From assembly GCF_004135205.1 (NCBI RefSeq), contig NZ_CP035490.1:4135644-4199643 (forward strand): a stretch of 64,000 bases of DNA. The letters run 5' to 3'. Positions within the stretch are counted from its first letter, which is position 1. Each line of letters begins with the position of its first letter. Source of the DNA: Hahella sp. KA22. GTDB taxonomy: Bacteria; Pseudomonadota; Gammaproteobacteria; Pseudomonadales; Oleiphilaceae. The position numbers were made by a program, and so were the translations under genes. Shown here piece by piece: positions 35,892 through 45,209 of this stretch. The notes under the pieces were generated by a model. The model was not told the DNA's origin and searched no databases. It was given only the letters and a program-made list of their open reading frames with translations.

Positions 35892-37139
35892 TTAATGGGC
35901 TGCTGGAGCGAGAAAGGATTCGCCGAAGTCCAGTCGGCCAAGATGAAAGTATTCCGCCAGCGTCTGACCGATGTCGGCGAACGTCTTTCTGGCGCCGATA
36001 AAGCCATGTGGCGCACGCTTGCCGTACATCAGGATGGGAATATGCTCCCGTGTATGATCGCTGCCGGGCCAGGTAGGATCGCAGCCGTGGTCCGCCGTCA
36101 GAATCAGCAGGTCGTCATTCCTCATGGAGCCCATAATGTCCGGCAACATGGAGTCAAAATTTTCCAGCGCCTTCGCATAGCCGGTGACGTCGCGACGGTG
36201 GCCGTAAAGCATGTCGAAGTCCACCAGATTGGTGAAAATCATCGTGCCTTGCTCATTTGTCGCGCCGTCGCTCTCGTTCATTGCTGTCAGCGTCGCTTCC
36301 ACCAGCGCACATAGACCGTCCGCCTTGACCGAACGACTGACGCCTTTGCCAGCATAGATATCGGAGATTTTGCCAATGGCGATCACCTGCCCTCCGGCAA
36401 GATTCAGCTTATCCAGCAGCGTTGGTTTATGAGGCGGCGTGGCGAAATCACGGCGAGCGCCGGTGCGACGAAAGTCTTCCGGCGATGCGCCCACAAAAGG
36501 ACGCGCGATGACGCGGGCGATGTTATAGGGGTCGATATGTTTGCGGGTGATTTGGCACAGCTCATACAAACGCTGCAAGCCAAAGGATTCTTCGTGGCAG
36601 GCGATCTGAACAACACTATCCGCGCTGGTGTAGAAAATCGGCTTGCCCGTCGCCATATGCTCCATGCCCAGATCCACAATAATCTGGGTGCCGGAGGCAT
36701 GAACATTGCCCAGCACGCCAGGCAGCCCGGCTTCTTCAACAATGGCGTCGAGCAACTCCAGCGGGAAGCTTTGCTGCTTATCGGTGAAATAGCCCCAATC
36801 GAACAGCACGGGAACGCCGGCGATTTCCCAATGCCCGGAAGGCGTGTCTTTGCCGGAGCTTAGCTCTTCCGCAAAGCCATAAGCACCCATAATGGCTGGC
36901 GTCGACTCTAACCCTGGCGCCGCAACGCCGCAACTGGCTTCTCCCGCCTTGCCCAGGCCTAACCGATTCATGTTGGGAAGCCGCAGTGGCCCTGCTCTGC
37001 CTTGGCTATCGCAAGCGCCGGCGGCGCAGGCTTCGGCGATATGCAATAAGGTGTTGGCGCCGGTGTCGCCGAAACGCGCCGCATCGGCCGTGGCGCCAAT
37101 GCCAAAGCTGTCCAGTACGATCAAAATTGCCCTGCTCAC
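35892..37139 (-). CDS. deoB: Phosphopentomutase
   Basis: A 415-aa metalloenzyme of the alkaline-phosphatase superfamily that moves the phosphate of (deoxy)ribose between positions 1 and 5. [18 protein letters not shown] at the N-terminus (metal site and nucleophile region), [13 protein letters not shown] and [20 protein letters not shown] at the C-terminus carry the Mn ligands. Start is GTG at 37139 behind AAGGAG. Between DeoC and DeoD in the pathway. Confidence 0.95.
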   Translation of the reverse strand: MSRAILIVLDSFGIGATADAARFGDTGANTLLHIAEACAAGACDSQGRAGPLRLPNMNRLGLGKAGEASCGVAAPGLESTPAIMGAYGFAEELSSGKDTPSGHWEIAGVPVLFDWGYFTDKQQSFPLELLDAIVEEAGLPGVLGNVHASGTQIIVDLGMEHMATGKPIFYTSADSVVQIACHEESFGLQRLYELCQITRKHIDPYNIARVIARPFVGASPEDFRRTGARRDFATPPHKPTLLDKLNLAGGQVIAIGKISDIYAGKGVSRSVKADGLCALVEATLTAMNESDGATNEQGTMIFTNLVDFDMLYGHRRDVTGYAKALENFDSMLPDIMGSMRNDDLLILTADHGCDPTWPGSDHTREHIPILMYGKRAPHGFIGARKTFADIGQTLAEYFHLGRLDFGESFLAPAAH

Positions 37140-37185
37140 ACTCTCTCCTTAAAAGTAACTTCTGTCTCCATGACGGTTCGTTGTT

Positions 37186-37331
37186 ATTAACATGGCAATG
37201 ATATTGGCATGTTAATCACCAGGCGCATGGACGCGCCTGCGCGGCGACAAGCCGCGGGAGACAGGGCCTGACCTGTGCAGGCCCTGTCGTTGCAGACAAA
37301 TAGAAGGAAGCTATTTGTCTGCCGGATTAAT
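37186..37331. repeat. 146-bp multi-hairpin element, copy 4
   Basis: Second-subfamily copy inside the deoC-deoB gap; its first and last stems are essentially perfect. It leaves 48 bp to the deoC stop and 46 bp to the deoB start, and could weaken read-through between these genes. Confidence 0.85.
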
Positions 37332-37379
37332 ATTGTGTTATCGGCGCTCGTTGGCGCGATCTGCGTCTTGCAGTGTAGA

Positions 37380-38147
37380 TCAGTATTCCAATGTGGCGTG
37401 GTCGGAACCGTGTCCCAACAACACCAGCAGATTATGCAACAAGCTGCTGGCGCCAAAGCGGAAGTTGTCTGGAGACACCCAGTCGTCACCCATGATATTC
37501 ATCGCCAGACTGAGGTAGAGCCGCGCCTGCTCCGGCGTGCCGACTCCGCCAGCGGCTTTAAACCCGACCGGCGCACGGGACTCGCGTATGCAGTTGAGCA
37601 TGACTTCCGCCGCATCCAGCGTCGCATTGACCTTCACTTTTCCGGTGGATGTCTTCAGAAAATCCGCGCCGGCGGCGATCGCCAATTCACTGGCGCGTCG
37701 CACATTGTCCGGAGTCATCAATTCGCCGGACTCAATGATGACCTTTAATGGGACCGCCTCGCCGCAAGCGGCTTTCACCGCGGCCACTAATTTGCGCCCC
37801 GTGTTTTCATCTCCCGCCAGCAAGGCTTTATAGGGAAACACAAGGTCGATCTCATCCGCCCCAGCGCGGATCGCTTCGGTGGTTTCCACAATCACCGCGT
37901 CGGCTGGCGATTCGCCGTGAGGGAAGTTCACCACAGTCGCCACTTTCACAGGCGAGTCGCTCAAATTTTGCTTCGCCAGCGCGACAAAACGGGGATATAC
38001 GCACACTGCCGCCACCCAGCCTTCCGGGGTGCGCGCTTTCTGGCAAAGGGCGGTGATGCTGGCGTCCGTGTCCGCTTTATTCAGCGAAGTCAGGTCCAAC
38101 AATGGGATAGATAATCGGGCGGCTTCTTGTAGTGTCAAACGTCTCAT
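37380..38147 (-). CDS. deoC: Deoxyribose-phosphate aldolase
   Basis: A 255-aa class I aldolase that splits deoxyribose 5-phosphate into glyceraldehyde 3-phosphate and acetaldehyde. The Schiff-base lysine lies in ADFLKTSTGK and the proton-relay lysine in VGFKAAGGV; ADEIDLVFPY is also typical. The ATG at 38147 has AAGGA seven bases upstream; an ORF start 28 codons earlier is not supported. With deoB and deoD on the same strand it makes a deoxynucleoside salvage unit lacking deoA. Confidence 0.94.
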   Translation of the reverse strand: MRRLTLQEAARLSIPLLDLTSLNKADTDASITALCQKARTPEGWVAAVCVYPRFVALAKQNLSDSPVKVATVVNFPHGESPADAVIVETTEAIRAGADEIDLVFPYKALLAGDENTGRKLVAAVKAACGEAVPLKVIIESGELMTPDNVRRASELAIAAGADFLKTSTGKVKVNATLDAAEVMLNCIRESRAPVGFKAAGGVGTPEQARLYLSLAMNIMGDDWVSPDNFRFGASSLLHNLLVLLGHGSDHATLEY

Positions 38148-38279
38148 TCCTGGTTCCTTGGTCACATATAAAAATCCTAAAAGCGCATTATTATGCGCAG
38201 ATACCCACGATTCAAAACGGATATAAATCAAATTTCATCTTCATACCGCAATTCTCCGCCTCACTGTTGCAAAAGCCGT

Positions 38280-39224
38280 CTACAGCCACCCCTTGCGCTT
38301 GAAATACAAATAGGGGGCCACTGCAGACACAATCATCAGGCCGATCGCCCAGGGATATCCCAACAGCCATTTCAGCTCAGGAATATAGTTGAAGTTCATG
38401 CCATAGATACTGGCGATCAAGGTGGGCGGCAGCAAAACCACAGATACGATGGAGAAGATTTTAATGATCTGGTTCTGGTGAATATTGATGAAGCCTTGCG
38501 TGTAGTCCATCAAGTAATTGATCTTTTCAAACAAAAATGTGGTGTGAGACATCAACGTCTCCACATCGCGCATGATTTCCTGACAGGTCTGCTGCATCTC
38601 CGGCCAGGGCTTGGCGTGACGCTGCAGAAAGGAGATCGCGCGCTCCGTATCCATCAGGCAAAGTCGCACCTTGCCGTTTAAATTCTCCACTCGCGCCAGT
38701 CCGCCGATAGCAGCCTGCAAGTCACCGCCCTGCTCCAGCACCTGATGGCTGATATGATCGAGCTTACGATGGGTGTCCTCTATCACATCCGCCAGATTTC
38801 CCACTTTTTGCTCCAGCAGCGCCACCAGCAGTTGAGCCGGGCCAGCCACCTCCACCTGGCCTTTCTCCGCCCGCGTCCGGAACAACCCGAAGTCAGCGCA
38901 ATCGCTCTGCCTTAATGTAATCAGCCGCTGTGTCTGCAATATAAAAGCAACCGTGACCGTTCTGGGTCGGCCGTCTCCGTTCGACAAAAACAGCGAGTGC
39001 ACGTGCACGCCGTTGGCGTCAGTGAAAAACCGCGCTGAAGACTCGATCTCCTCCACCGCCGACGACTCCGGCAAATCCTCGGGTAATAACGCATTCAGCA
39101 GTTCGCGCTCCGCCGCATCCGGCGCCTGCGCATCAATCCAGGAAGCCTCCTGCAGCGTCTCTTGGGACACAGAAGACGAAACCTCATGAACTCCGTTATC
39201 CCTGATCGTAAACAACTTCAGCAT
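38280..39224 (-). CDS. corA: CorA-family divalent-cation transporter
   Basis: A 314-aa magnesium/cobalt channel. A long cytoplasmic alpha/beta funnel (1-250) ends in two membrane helices about 255-275 and 288-308; the selectivity signature YGMNF lies between them in SIYGMNFNYIPELKW. The C-terminus is basic (YFKRKGWL). AAGGAA lies seven bases before the ATG. A GTGGGTGTCC-type core lies within it (38769), read as Asp-Thr-His on the coding strand. Confidence 0.92.
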   Translation of the reverse strand: MLKLFTIRDNGVHEVSSSVSQETLQEASWIDAQAPDAAERELLNALLPEDLPESSAVEEIESSARFFTDANGVHVHSLFLSNGDGRPRTVTVAFILQTQRLITLRQSDCADFGLFRTRAEKGQVEVAGPAQLLVALLEQKVGNLADVIEDTHRKLDHISHQVLEQGGDLQAAIGGLARVENLNGKVRLCLMDTERAISFLQRHAKPWPEMQQTCQEIMRDVETLMSHTTFLFEKINYLMDYTQGFINIHQNQIIKIFSIVSVVLLPPTLIASIYGMNFNYIPELKWLLGYPWAIGLMIVSAVAPYLYFKRKGWL

Positions 39225-39282
39225 GCTGATTCCTTGAATATTGTGCAGGTTGGGTTATGGCGAAGGCGTCTGGGCGCTTACC

Positions 39283-39335
39283 AGGACACCCATAATTAGC
39301 GCTGTATTTAAACATCGACTTAGTAGGACACCCAC
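39283..39335 (-). repeat. Two GTGGGTGTCC copies between corA and the discoidin gene
   Basis: GGACACCCA at 39283 and 39326, same orientation, each preceded by CCA or GTA; a decayed copy (GGACCCCCAC) is at 39413. The 399-bp gap otherwise holds the operator at 39518. Confidence 0.75.
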
Positions 39336-39517
39336 TTTTGCGGCAGAGAAACATTTGTCGCCGGGCAGGCTCTCATAATCAGTGAGTGCATCGCTGCCGT
39401 ACAAATTACTGGGACCCCCACAATTAGCCAGTTAAACAGATGTAATAAATCCCTGCATCTGAGCAGGAGGTTGCGCACCTTTGGACTAGATCCCTTTTAG
39501 CCCCTTTGGGTAATCGT

Positions 39518-39534
39518 TTGGGAACGGTTCCCAA
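39518..39534. promoter_or_regulatory. Perfect 17-bp palindrome upstream of secreted four-domain protein
   Basis: TTGGGAACGGTTCCCAA is an exact inverted repeat around a central G, 89 bp before the ATG at 39624. The form suits a LacI/GalR-type repressor operator. No candidate regulator is next to it. Confidence 0.55.
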
Positions 39535-39623
39535 CCTAGACTCGAAAACGTATCACGTTAATAACAGGCATCGCCAAGCCTGACCGCCAATGAACCTAAT
39601 TAAAGCAATAAGGAAGGACACCC

Positions 39624-40997
39624 ATGATTTCATCCCACTGGCGCAGACATGCGCTAGCGCTCTCTATCGCAGCGGGAGCTGGCCTCGGCCATTGCGCTTT
39701 CGCAGCGGAGAATCTGGCGCACATGCGACCTGTCACTACGTCTTCTGTCGAATCCAGCGATCTCAGCGGCTACATGGCCGTCGACGGCGACGCCAGCACT
39801 CGCTGGGGTAGCGCCTACGGCAGTTCAGCCTGGATCTATGTGGACCTGGGTGAAAAGCGATCCATATCCCGCGTCAGGCTTACGTGGGAAGCAGCTTACG
39901 CTAAAGCCTATGACATACAGGTCTCCAACGACGCGTCATCCTGGACGACAGTCCGTTCCGTCACTGACGCAGACGGGGACGTTGATGATCTGACCAACCT
40001 GAACGCCACCGGCAGATACGTCCGCATCAAAGGTAAAAAGCGTGGAACCGAATACGGTTATTCGTTGTGGGAAATAGAGGTTTATGGTGCGGACGCAAAC
40101 AACGGCGGAGAAAAATCCGTCACGCTCTACGAGGACACCCACTTTAAGGGCTATGCCGTTGAGCTGCCCGTTGGCGACTACAACTTAACCAGCCTGATAT
40201 CCCGTGGCGCATTGAACGATGATCTGTCTTCCGCCCGAGTTCCCAGTGGTCTAAAGCTGGAGGTGTTTCAGCACAACAACTTCAAAGGCGTACGTGACCT
40301 CTACACGTCTGACACGGCGGAATTAGACCGCGACGATGACGCATCCTCTGTACGCGTCTCCAAAACGGAAACAACGGACGGAGGCTCCGATGTGCACCCG
40401 GATTGGCAGTCGGGACATAACTACGAGGAGGGAGACATCGTCCGCTACAAAGGGAAGCTGTATATCGCCGTTCACGCCAATCCGGGCTATGACCCGGTCA
40501 TCAGCCACTGGTTCTGGGATGAGTATCAAGGGGGTGAAGACGGTGGTGACTCAGACGACGGCAATGACGATGGAGACAACGGGGACGACTCCGGCGCTAA
40601 CTGCGCCGCCGGTAATAACTGGAACGAAGCCAATCTGACCAACTACGAATCTTACCCTGATCCCAACAGCGAAGAGTGCATCAAGTACAACGGCTGCGAA
40701 TGGGCCGGCCAATTCGCAGGCCTGGATGGCGTGCAGCCGGAAAGCTGGGTCAAAGCCCACAATATCGCGGCGGTTCACTCCAAAGACTTCAACTGGTTGA
40801 ACGGTAAAACGCTACGGTTACGTCAGGGCGGTAAGGAAATCGATGTCGTCGTGTACGACATGTGCGCCGATTCGGACTGCGATGGCTGCTGCACCCAAAA
40901 CCTGGGTCGTACGGGTTATCTCATCGACATTGAGAAGTACACCATGCAACGTTTTGGGACCGGTTCAGGCACGGTCCAGTGGCAGGTGTGCGACTGA
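39624..40997 (+). CDS. Secreted multidomain protein: discoidin, beta/gamma-crystallin, chitin-binding and double-psi-barrel-like domains
   Basis: A 457-aa exported protein (signal peptide about 1-27, AFA|AEN). Domains in order: F5/8-type C about 30-155 (AVDGDASTRWGSAYG, YGYSLWEIEVYG); beta/gamma-crystallin about 160-248 (VTLYEDTHFKGYAVELPVGD then LEVFQHNNFKGV); a CBM5/12-type chitin-binding module about 257-305 (YEEGDIVRYKGKLYIAVHANPG); an acidic Asp/Gly linker; and a cysteine-rich C-terminal domain about 330-457 (YDMCADSDCDGCC) of expansin/barwin-like double-psi type. It probably binds and loosens chitin or cell-wall polymer; no hydrolase residues are seen. The motif GGACACCCATG forms its start codon, behind AAGGAA. 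Confidence 0.8.
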   Translation: MISSHWRRHALALSIAAGAGLGHCAFAAENLAHMRPVTTSSVESSDLSGYMAVDGDASTRWGSAYGSSAWIYVDLGEKRSISRVRLTWEAAYAKAYDIQVSNDASSWTTVRSVTDADGDVDDLTNLNATGRYVRIKGKKRGTEYGYSLWEIEVYGADANNGGEKSVTLYEDTHFKGYAVELPVGDYNLTSLISRGALNDDLSSARVPSGLKLEVFQHNNFKGVRDLYTSDTAELDRDDDASSVRVSKTETTDGGSDVHPDWQSGHNYEEGDIVRYKGKLYIAVHANPGYDPVISHWFWDEYQGGEDGGDSDDGNDDGDNGDDSGANCAAGNNWNEANLTNYESYPDPNSEECIKYNGCEWAGQFAGLDGVQPESWVKAHNIAAVHSKDFNWLNGKTLRLRQGGKEIDVVVYDMCADSDCDGCCTQNLGRTGYLIDIEKYTMQRFGTGSGTVQWQVCD

Positions 40998-41019
40998 CCT
41001 TTCTCGGCTCCACGACCTC

Positions 41020-41043
41020 AATCCGGTGGACAGCCACCGGATT
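41020..41043 (+). terminator. Hairpin terminator of the four-domain protein gene
   Basis: AATCCGGTGG (41020-41029) and CCACCGGATT (41034-41043) form a perfect 10-bp stem with a four-base loop, 22 bp past the stop; TTACTTCT follows. Confidence 0.75.
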
Positions 41044-41154
41044 TACTTCTCACTGCTTTCCCTTCGCTAAATAGCTGCTATCTTTTTACTCGCATATAAA
41101 AACCAACGAGCCGTCCTTCAACCGCCGCCCGACTAAAACAAAAAGGATTTTTAC

Positions 41155-41787
41155 GTGGTTGCCTACGTTATTTTCGATTTTGATGGGACTATCGCCGACA
41201 CCTACTCCTGGTTTCTCAAAAATATCCAAGATATGTCAAAGACCTTCAACTTCCGCTATGTCACTGAGGAAGAAGGCGAAACGCTGAGGGATAAAACCTA
41301 CGGCGAAATTATGGAGTTTTTAGGCATCAGCGCCTGGCGCACGCCACAATTGGCGAGGGAATTCAGAAAGCGCGCCGCCGGTAAGATGACCAGCGTCAAA
41401 CCCTTTCCCCACATCAAAGAGACGCTTCAGCGTTTAGCCGATCACGACTACAAATTAGGCATCGGTTCGTCCAACTCAGAGAGCAATATCCGTATGTTTC
41501 TCAAACATAATGATCTCGAAGTGTTCGACTACTTCAGTTGCGGCATGTCTTTGTCCGGCAAGGCGCATAAGCTGCGAGCGCTCCTAAAAAACGAAAGAAT
41601 ACAGGCCCACGAGGCGATTTATATCGGCGATGAGCTGAGAGACATTGAGGCCGCACGCAAAGCCGGCCTGAAATGCGGCTCCGTCGCCTGGGGCTACAAC
41701 ACCTTCACACGCCTGAAAGAAGAACAGCCGGATTATTGCTTTGAAACGCCACTGGAAATTGTTGAAAAGCTGGTGGAGAGACTTTGA
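41155..41787 (+). CDS. HAD hydrolase
   Basis: A 210-aa HAD hydrolase of the phosphoglycolate-phosphatase type: motif I VIFDFDGTIADTYSW with nucleophile at D9-D11, a helical cap about 20-85, motif II GIGSSNSES, motif III lysine near GKAHKLRALLKN and motif IV YIGDELRDIEAARKAGL. Start is GTG with AAGGA upstream. Substrate unknown. Confidence 0.85.
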   Translation: MVAYVIFDFDGTIADTYSWFLKNIQDMSKTFNFRYVTEEEGETLRDKTYGEIMEFLGISAWRTPQLAREFRKRAAGKMTSVKPFPHIKETLQRLADHDYKLGIGSSNSESNIRMFLKHNDLEVFDYFSCGMSLSGKAHKLRALLKNERIQAHEAIYIGDELRDIEAARKAGLKCGSVAWGYNTFTRLKEEQPDYCFETPLEIVEKLVERL

Positions 41788-41801
41788 TCCGCGCTCTTAT
41801 T

Positions 41802-42958
41802 GTGGGTGTCCTGTTAACCGGTTTCATTTAATTCGCTCAGCTCTGCCGCTCCTGTGCTATTCATACCAAAAGCAACCTGGCGTTAGCGCCGCCAGGAATC
41901 CGCTTGTAACCCAGCTTGGCGCAGACTGACTTCAGCCGATAGAAGGCGCCAACCCAACCTCTGAAGTGACTCTCAAATTTGTGACTGGCCGTCAGCCAGT
42001 GATTAGGATCGAAGTTCAAGCGTTGCAGTATTGGCGGATAGCTTTGATGGATATAGCCAGGTTTATCCTCCCTTTGCGCTCTTCCCGTCCAATCCACCAG
42101 CGCCAGATAGTCATCCAGAGCGAATGGAATCCCCTGAGAGGATTTATTTCGATGAGAGCCTGTAAACGGCATGAGTTTAGCTGGCTGATGCGACTGTTCA
42201 CTTTTGAGAGCGTTAATGCGCCTTTGGATGGAGGTGTACTGGCTTCCCTCCGGCGTCCTCGCCAAATTAGCTCGCACGGGATTTAAATCGACATAGGCCA
42301 GGCACGCCAATAATGCTTTTTCGTCCAACAGCGCTTGAGACTTGAAACGCCCCTCCCAGAACCGGCCAGTACAGCCATCTTCCCGGTTCGCCATTCTTGC
42401 AATGGGCTCATTCAGGCAACGCATAAACCAACTGATGCAAGCAAGCCGCTGTCGCCATACAGCGATCTGCTTTTTCAGCAAATGGAAGTGAGCATCTTCT
42501 ATCGGCTCGCCTCGCAAATAACGCCAACTCAACTCGGTCCCGGTAAAAAGGGTGTTCCAGCGACGCACGACTTCCCTATCGCTCCATGAGGCCGCGTTAC
42601 TTGCATTGACATGAAGCACGACATGGAAATGATTACTCATCACCGCATAGGCGCACACGTCCATGGCGAATACAGAAGAAAGGAATAATATGCGGGACTC
42701 TACCCATTTGCGGCGATGAGAATAATCTCGACCGTCAGTATCCTGACCGCATAAGTAGGCTTGTCGCACACAGCGGGAGATGCAGTGGTAAAAAGGCGTG
42801 GCTTCGACGGAAATCTGCGCATTCCGTGGCTTTGGCATGGTTTTCATCCTTGAATTAACGTCACAAAGTGCTGGCTATATAACCAGCATTATTGGTGGTC
42901 GTCAAGTCTGGACGGGCGGGTAATAAAACGGACACCCACTTTAATACAGTGGGTGTCC
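41802..42958. repeat. GTGGGTGTCC copies flanking the transposase gene
   Basis: GTGGGTGTCCTGTTAA at 41802 lies 59 bp beyond the transposase stop; GGACACCCAC at 42930 and GTGGGTGTCCTGATAA at 42949 lie beyond its start. The outer copies are direct repeats around about 1.15 kb; the two at 42930-42958 are inverted and form a 10-bp hairpin. Confidence 0.7.
41861..42847 (-). CDS. REP-associated (IS200-like) tyrosine transposase
   Basis: A 328-aa Y1-type transposase. It shows the HUH motif in VMSNHFHVVLHV (H73 and H75) and the candidate catalytic tyrosine Y185 in AYVDLNPVRAN, the RAYT signature; ending in a basic C-terminal region. RAYTs nick single-stranded DNA at hairpins with a GTAG-type foot and are thought to move REP sequences. 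Unlike insertion sequences it has no inverted terminal repeats; copies of GTGGGTGTCC lie on both sides. GTAG-footed REPs exist elsewhere in the window, making them likely substrates (inference). Confidence 0.85.
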   Translation of the reverse strand: MKTMPKPRNAQISVEATPFYHCISRCVRQAYLCGQDTDGRDYSHRRKWVESRILFLSSVFAMDVCAYAVMSNHFHVVLHVNASNAASWSDREVVRRWNTLFTGTELSWRYLRGEPIEDAHFHLLKKQIAVWRQRLACISWFMRCLNEPIARMANREDGCTGRFWEGRFKSQALLDEKALLACLAYVDLNPVRANLARTPEGSQYTSIQRRINALKSEQSHQPAKLMPFTGSHRNKSSQGIPFALDDYLALVDWTGRAQREDKPGYIHQSYPPILQRLNFDPNHWLTASHKFESHFRGWVGAFYRLKSVCAKLGYKRIPGGANARLLLV

Positions 42959-43008
42959 TGATAAGCTCATGCGATTATTCGCACTGCTTTCTCAGACGTT
43001 TCAATGCC

Positions 43009-43737
43009 CTATAACTCTTCGGCAATCGCCAGCAGGTAGGCCGCCACTTCCGTCGGTTGCGTCAGGTTTGGGCAATGCCCGGTAGCCATCGAATAAGTGC
43101 GACGAACGCCTCCTTGTGCGGCCATTTGTCTCTGCGCCGCAAGCGGCACAGCGTTGTCTTCTGTTGTTTCAATGTAGTACTTCGGAATGGCGCCGCAACG
43201 CTCCTCAGTGATACACAGCTTTTCAAACAGCGGAGCAGCTGGTTCCGCCACCATGTATTTAGCGGCTTCACTAAAGGCTTCCGCGGACGCATCCTGAGCA
43301 AAAGCGGCGTGAGCTTTTTCCGCGGAGACATAGGCTTCCGTCTTATCATCTGACAAATAGAAGTTTTCCACCGCCAGAGATCCTGTCACGCCAGCCACCG
43401 CATCGCCAAACGAAGCGTCATTGGGCAACAGAAACGCCGCCAGATAGACCAGGCCGCGAATTTTCTCAGGCCGCGCCTCCGCAACTTGACTGATGGTGAC
43501 TCCTGCAAAACTGTGTCCCACCAGAATAACCGGTTGCTCTGAGCGATCCACCGCCTCCAACACAGTCGTCACGTAATTCTGCAGCCGGATAAGTTTAGCT
43601 GGCGTTTGATCCGCGCCATGGCCCGGTAAGTCAGGTGCGATAACAGTGTGTCCCTTCGCCGTCAATTGATCCGCCACATGCTTCCAAGCCCAAGCGCCCA
43701 GCCATGCTGCGTGTACAAGAATATATGTGCTTTTCAT
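43009..43737 (-). CDS. Alpha/beta hydrolase
   Basis: A 242-aa esterase-type hydrolase: oxyanion strand ILVHAAWLGAW, nucleophile elbow VGHSFAGV (S about 78), acid and His near ETTEDNAVP and ATGHCPNLTQP. Similar to esterases and hydrolases of the methylesterase/HNL class; substrate unknown. The start at 43737 follows AGAGG by six bases. It shares flanking GTGGGTGTCC repeats with the next gene. Confidence 0.85.
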   Translation of the reverse strand: MKSTYILVHAAWLGAWAWKHVADQLTAKGHTVIAPDLPGHGADQTPAKLIRLQNYVTTVLEAVDRSEQPVILVGHSFAGVTISQVAEARPEKIRGLVYLAAFLLPNDASFGDAVAGVTGSLAVENFYLSDDKTEAYVSAEKAHAAFAQDASAEAFSEAAKYMVAEPAAPLFEKLCITEERCGAIPKYYIETTEDNAVPLAAQRQMAAQGGVRRTYSMATGHCPNLTQPTEVAAYLLAIAEEL

Positions 43738-43769
43738 AGATACCTCTGTGTTAAATGACAAACGTTGAA

Positions 43770-43799
43770 GTGGGTGTCCGGTTACTAAAGTGGGTGTCC
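43770..43799 (+). repeat. Two direct GTGGGTGTCC copies
   Basis: GTGGGTGTCCGGTTAC at 43770 and GTGGGTGTCCTGATAAGCTC at 43790. The latter agrees over at least 20 bases with the copy at 42949, beyond the basic motif. Confidence 0.8.
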
Positions 43800-43816
43800 T
43801 GATAAGCTCAGGCGCT

Positions 43817-44194
43817 TTACTGTGGATTCAGGCTCAGAACGCTAAAGTCATCCTGCGCCAGTTTCCATTCACCACTATCCTGCTTCACCCACAGCTCTTT
43901 GCTGATAAAGCCGTTGGCGATATTCATGCGCCAGTTAGCGGAAAGAACGGCGCTTTTGGCGTCGATGACTTTGACGTTTACGTCCATATACTCCAGTTGC
44001 GAAGGGTTGAGGTTGGCGAAGTCGCGCCAGAATAAGGCGATAGCGCCAGAGCCTTTGAATTCTCCAACCGGGTCCACACGCATGAGGGCGTCGGACAGGT
44101 AACCGGAGAGGCAACCTTCAACATCGCCACGGTTAAAGCAGGCAATCCATTCTCTGCTGGCGCTCAGGACTTCTTCGATAACGATCTGGGACAT
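43817..44194 (-). CDS. SnoaL/NTF2-like protein
   Basis: A 125-aa single-domain protein of the SnoaL/DUF4440-like fold: start VLSASREWIACFNRGDVEGCL, then ALMRVDPVGEFKGSGAIALFW and VLSANWRMNIANGF. Proteins of this fold are small isomerases or binding subunits; no catalytic residues can be assigned. It is divergent from the LysR gene, 87 bp away, which may regulate it. Confidence 0.75.
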   Translation of the reverse strand: MSQIVIEEVLSASREWIACFNRGDVEGCLSGYLSDALMRVDPVGEFKGSGAIALFWRDFANLNPSQLEYMDVNVKVIDAKSAVLSANWRMNIANGFISKELWVKQDSGEWKLAQDDFSVLSLNPQ

Positions 44195-44281
44195 TTCACT
44201 TTCCTCTCTCTTGCTGTTTCGGGAACGATAGGAATAATATTCGAATTCACTAACGCAATAATTGGCTCGTTTTAAAACTCA

Positions 44282-45181
44282 ATGTTTAGAAATAATGAAC
44301 AAAAAGCGCTTCCCTATCGTATGCTGGTCTTTCATGAGGTGGTGAAGTGCGGATCTTTTACCGGCGCCGCAGAGAGCTTGGGACATACCCGGTCAGGTAT
44401 CAGCACTTATATCAGCCAACTGGAAGCATTAGTCGGTACGAAGCTGCTGAGTCGTAGCACCCGGCGACTGCATCTGACGCCTGCGGGACGCCAGTTCGCA
44501 ATGCGCTGCGAACAAATGGCGGAAACACTGCAACTGGCGGTGGATGAGTTACAGGACTTTGAGCAGGAACCTCAGGGGCGGATCGCCATTACCGCTCCTC
44601 ACGCCTTTGAATCTCTACTCGTAGAGTCAGTGATAGCCGATTTGTGTCGGCAATATCCAAAGCTGATCGCTGATGTCACCTTCTCAGATCAGAAGCTTGA
44701 TCTGCTTGAGCATAAACTGGATATGGCGATCACAGTTGGCCCGCAGAAAGACAGCGACTATCACGCGCTAAAACTGGGTGTCCTGCGTTCGTTTCTGGTT
44801 GCTTCGCAAGCTTATCAGGACACCCATGGCAAGCCTGATCCTCAGCAGTTCCAAGACCACACCCTGATTCTGCTGCCCTGGCAGCACAAAGCGTCTCTGT
44901 TCAACAACGGCGAGCAGATTCCTTTACAGGCGGGTAAGACAATGCAGGTCAATACGCTGCCGGCGGCGATCAACTATGCCCGGCATGGATTAGGCTTGCT
45001 GCTGGCCCCCTCCATTTTCGTGGCGGACGCCATTGGTCGCGGCGAGTTGGAAAGAGTGGCCCCGGATTGGCAGGCGGAAGACAGAGACGTCTACGCCTTG
45101 CATACCCTTGGCAAGCGCCTTCCTTTCATTCTCAGGCAGGCGACGGAGCGGCTGAAGTGGAAGTTGGAGTCGTTGGGATAA
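44282..45181 (+). CDS. LysR-family regulator
   Basis: A 299-aa LysR-type regulator: HTH about 15-70 (EVVKCGSFTGAAESLGHTRS then ISTYISQLEALVGTKLL), effector domain 95-295. Divergent from the SnoaL-like gene and near an alpha/beta hydrolase, which may be its targets. Two copies of the GGACACCCA-type core (44774, 44817), in opposite orientations 43 bp apart, lie within the coding sequence. The ATG has no strong ribosome site. Confidence 0.85.
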   Translation: MFRNNEQKALPYRMLVFHEVVKCGSFTGAAESLGHTRSGISTYISQLEALVGTKLLSRSTRRLHLTPAGRQFAMRCEQMAETLQLAVDELQDFEQEPQGRIAITAPHAFESLLVESVIADLCRQYPKLIADVTFSDQKLDLLEHKLDMAITVGPQKDSDYHALKLGVLRSFLVASQAYQDTHGKPDPQQFQDHTLILLPWQHKASLFNNGEQIPLQAGKTMQVNTLPAAINYARHGLGLLLAPSIFVADAIGRGELERVAPDWQAEDRDVYALHTLGKRLPFILRQATERLKWKLESLG

Positions 45182-45209
45182 CGCAGGGGTTTCTATTGGG
45201 GTGTTTACA

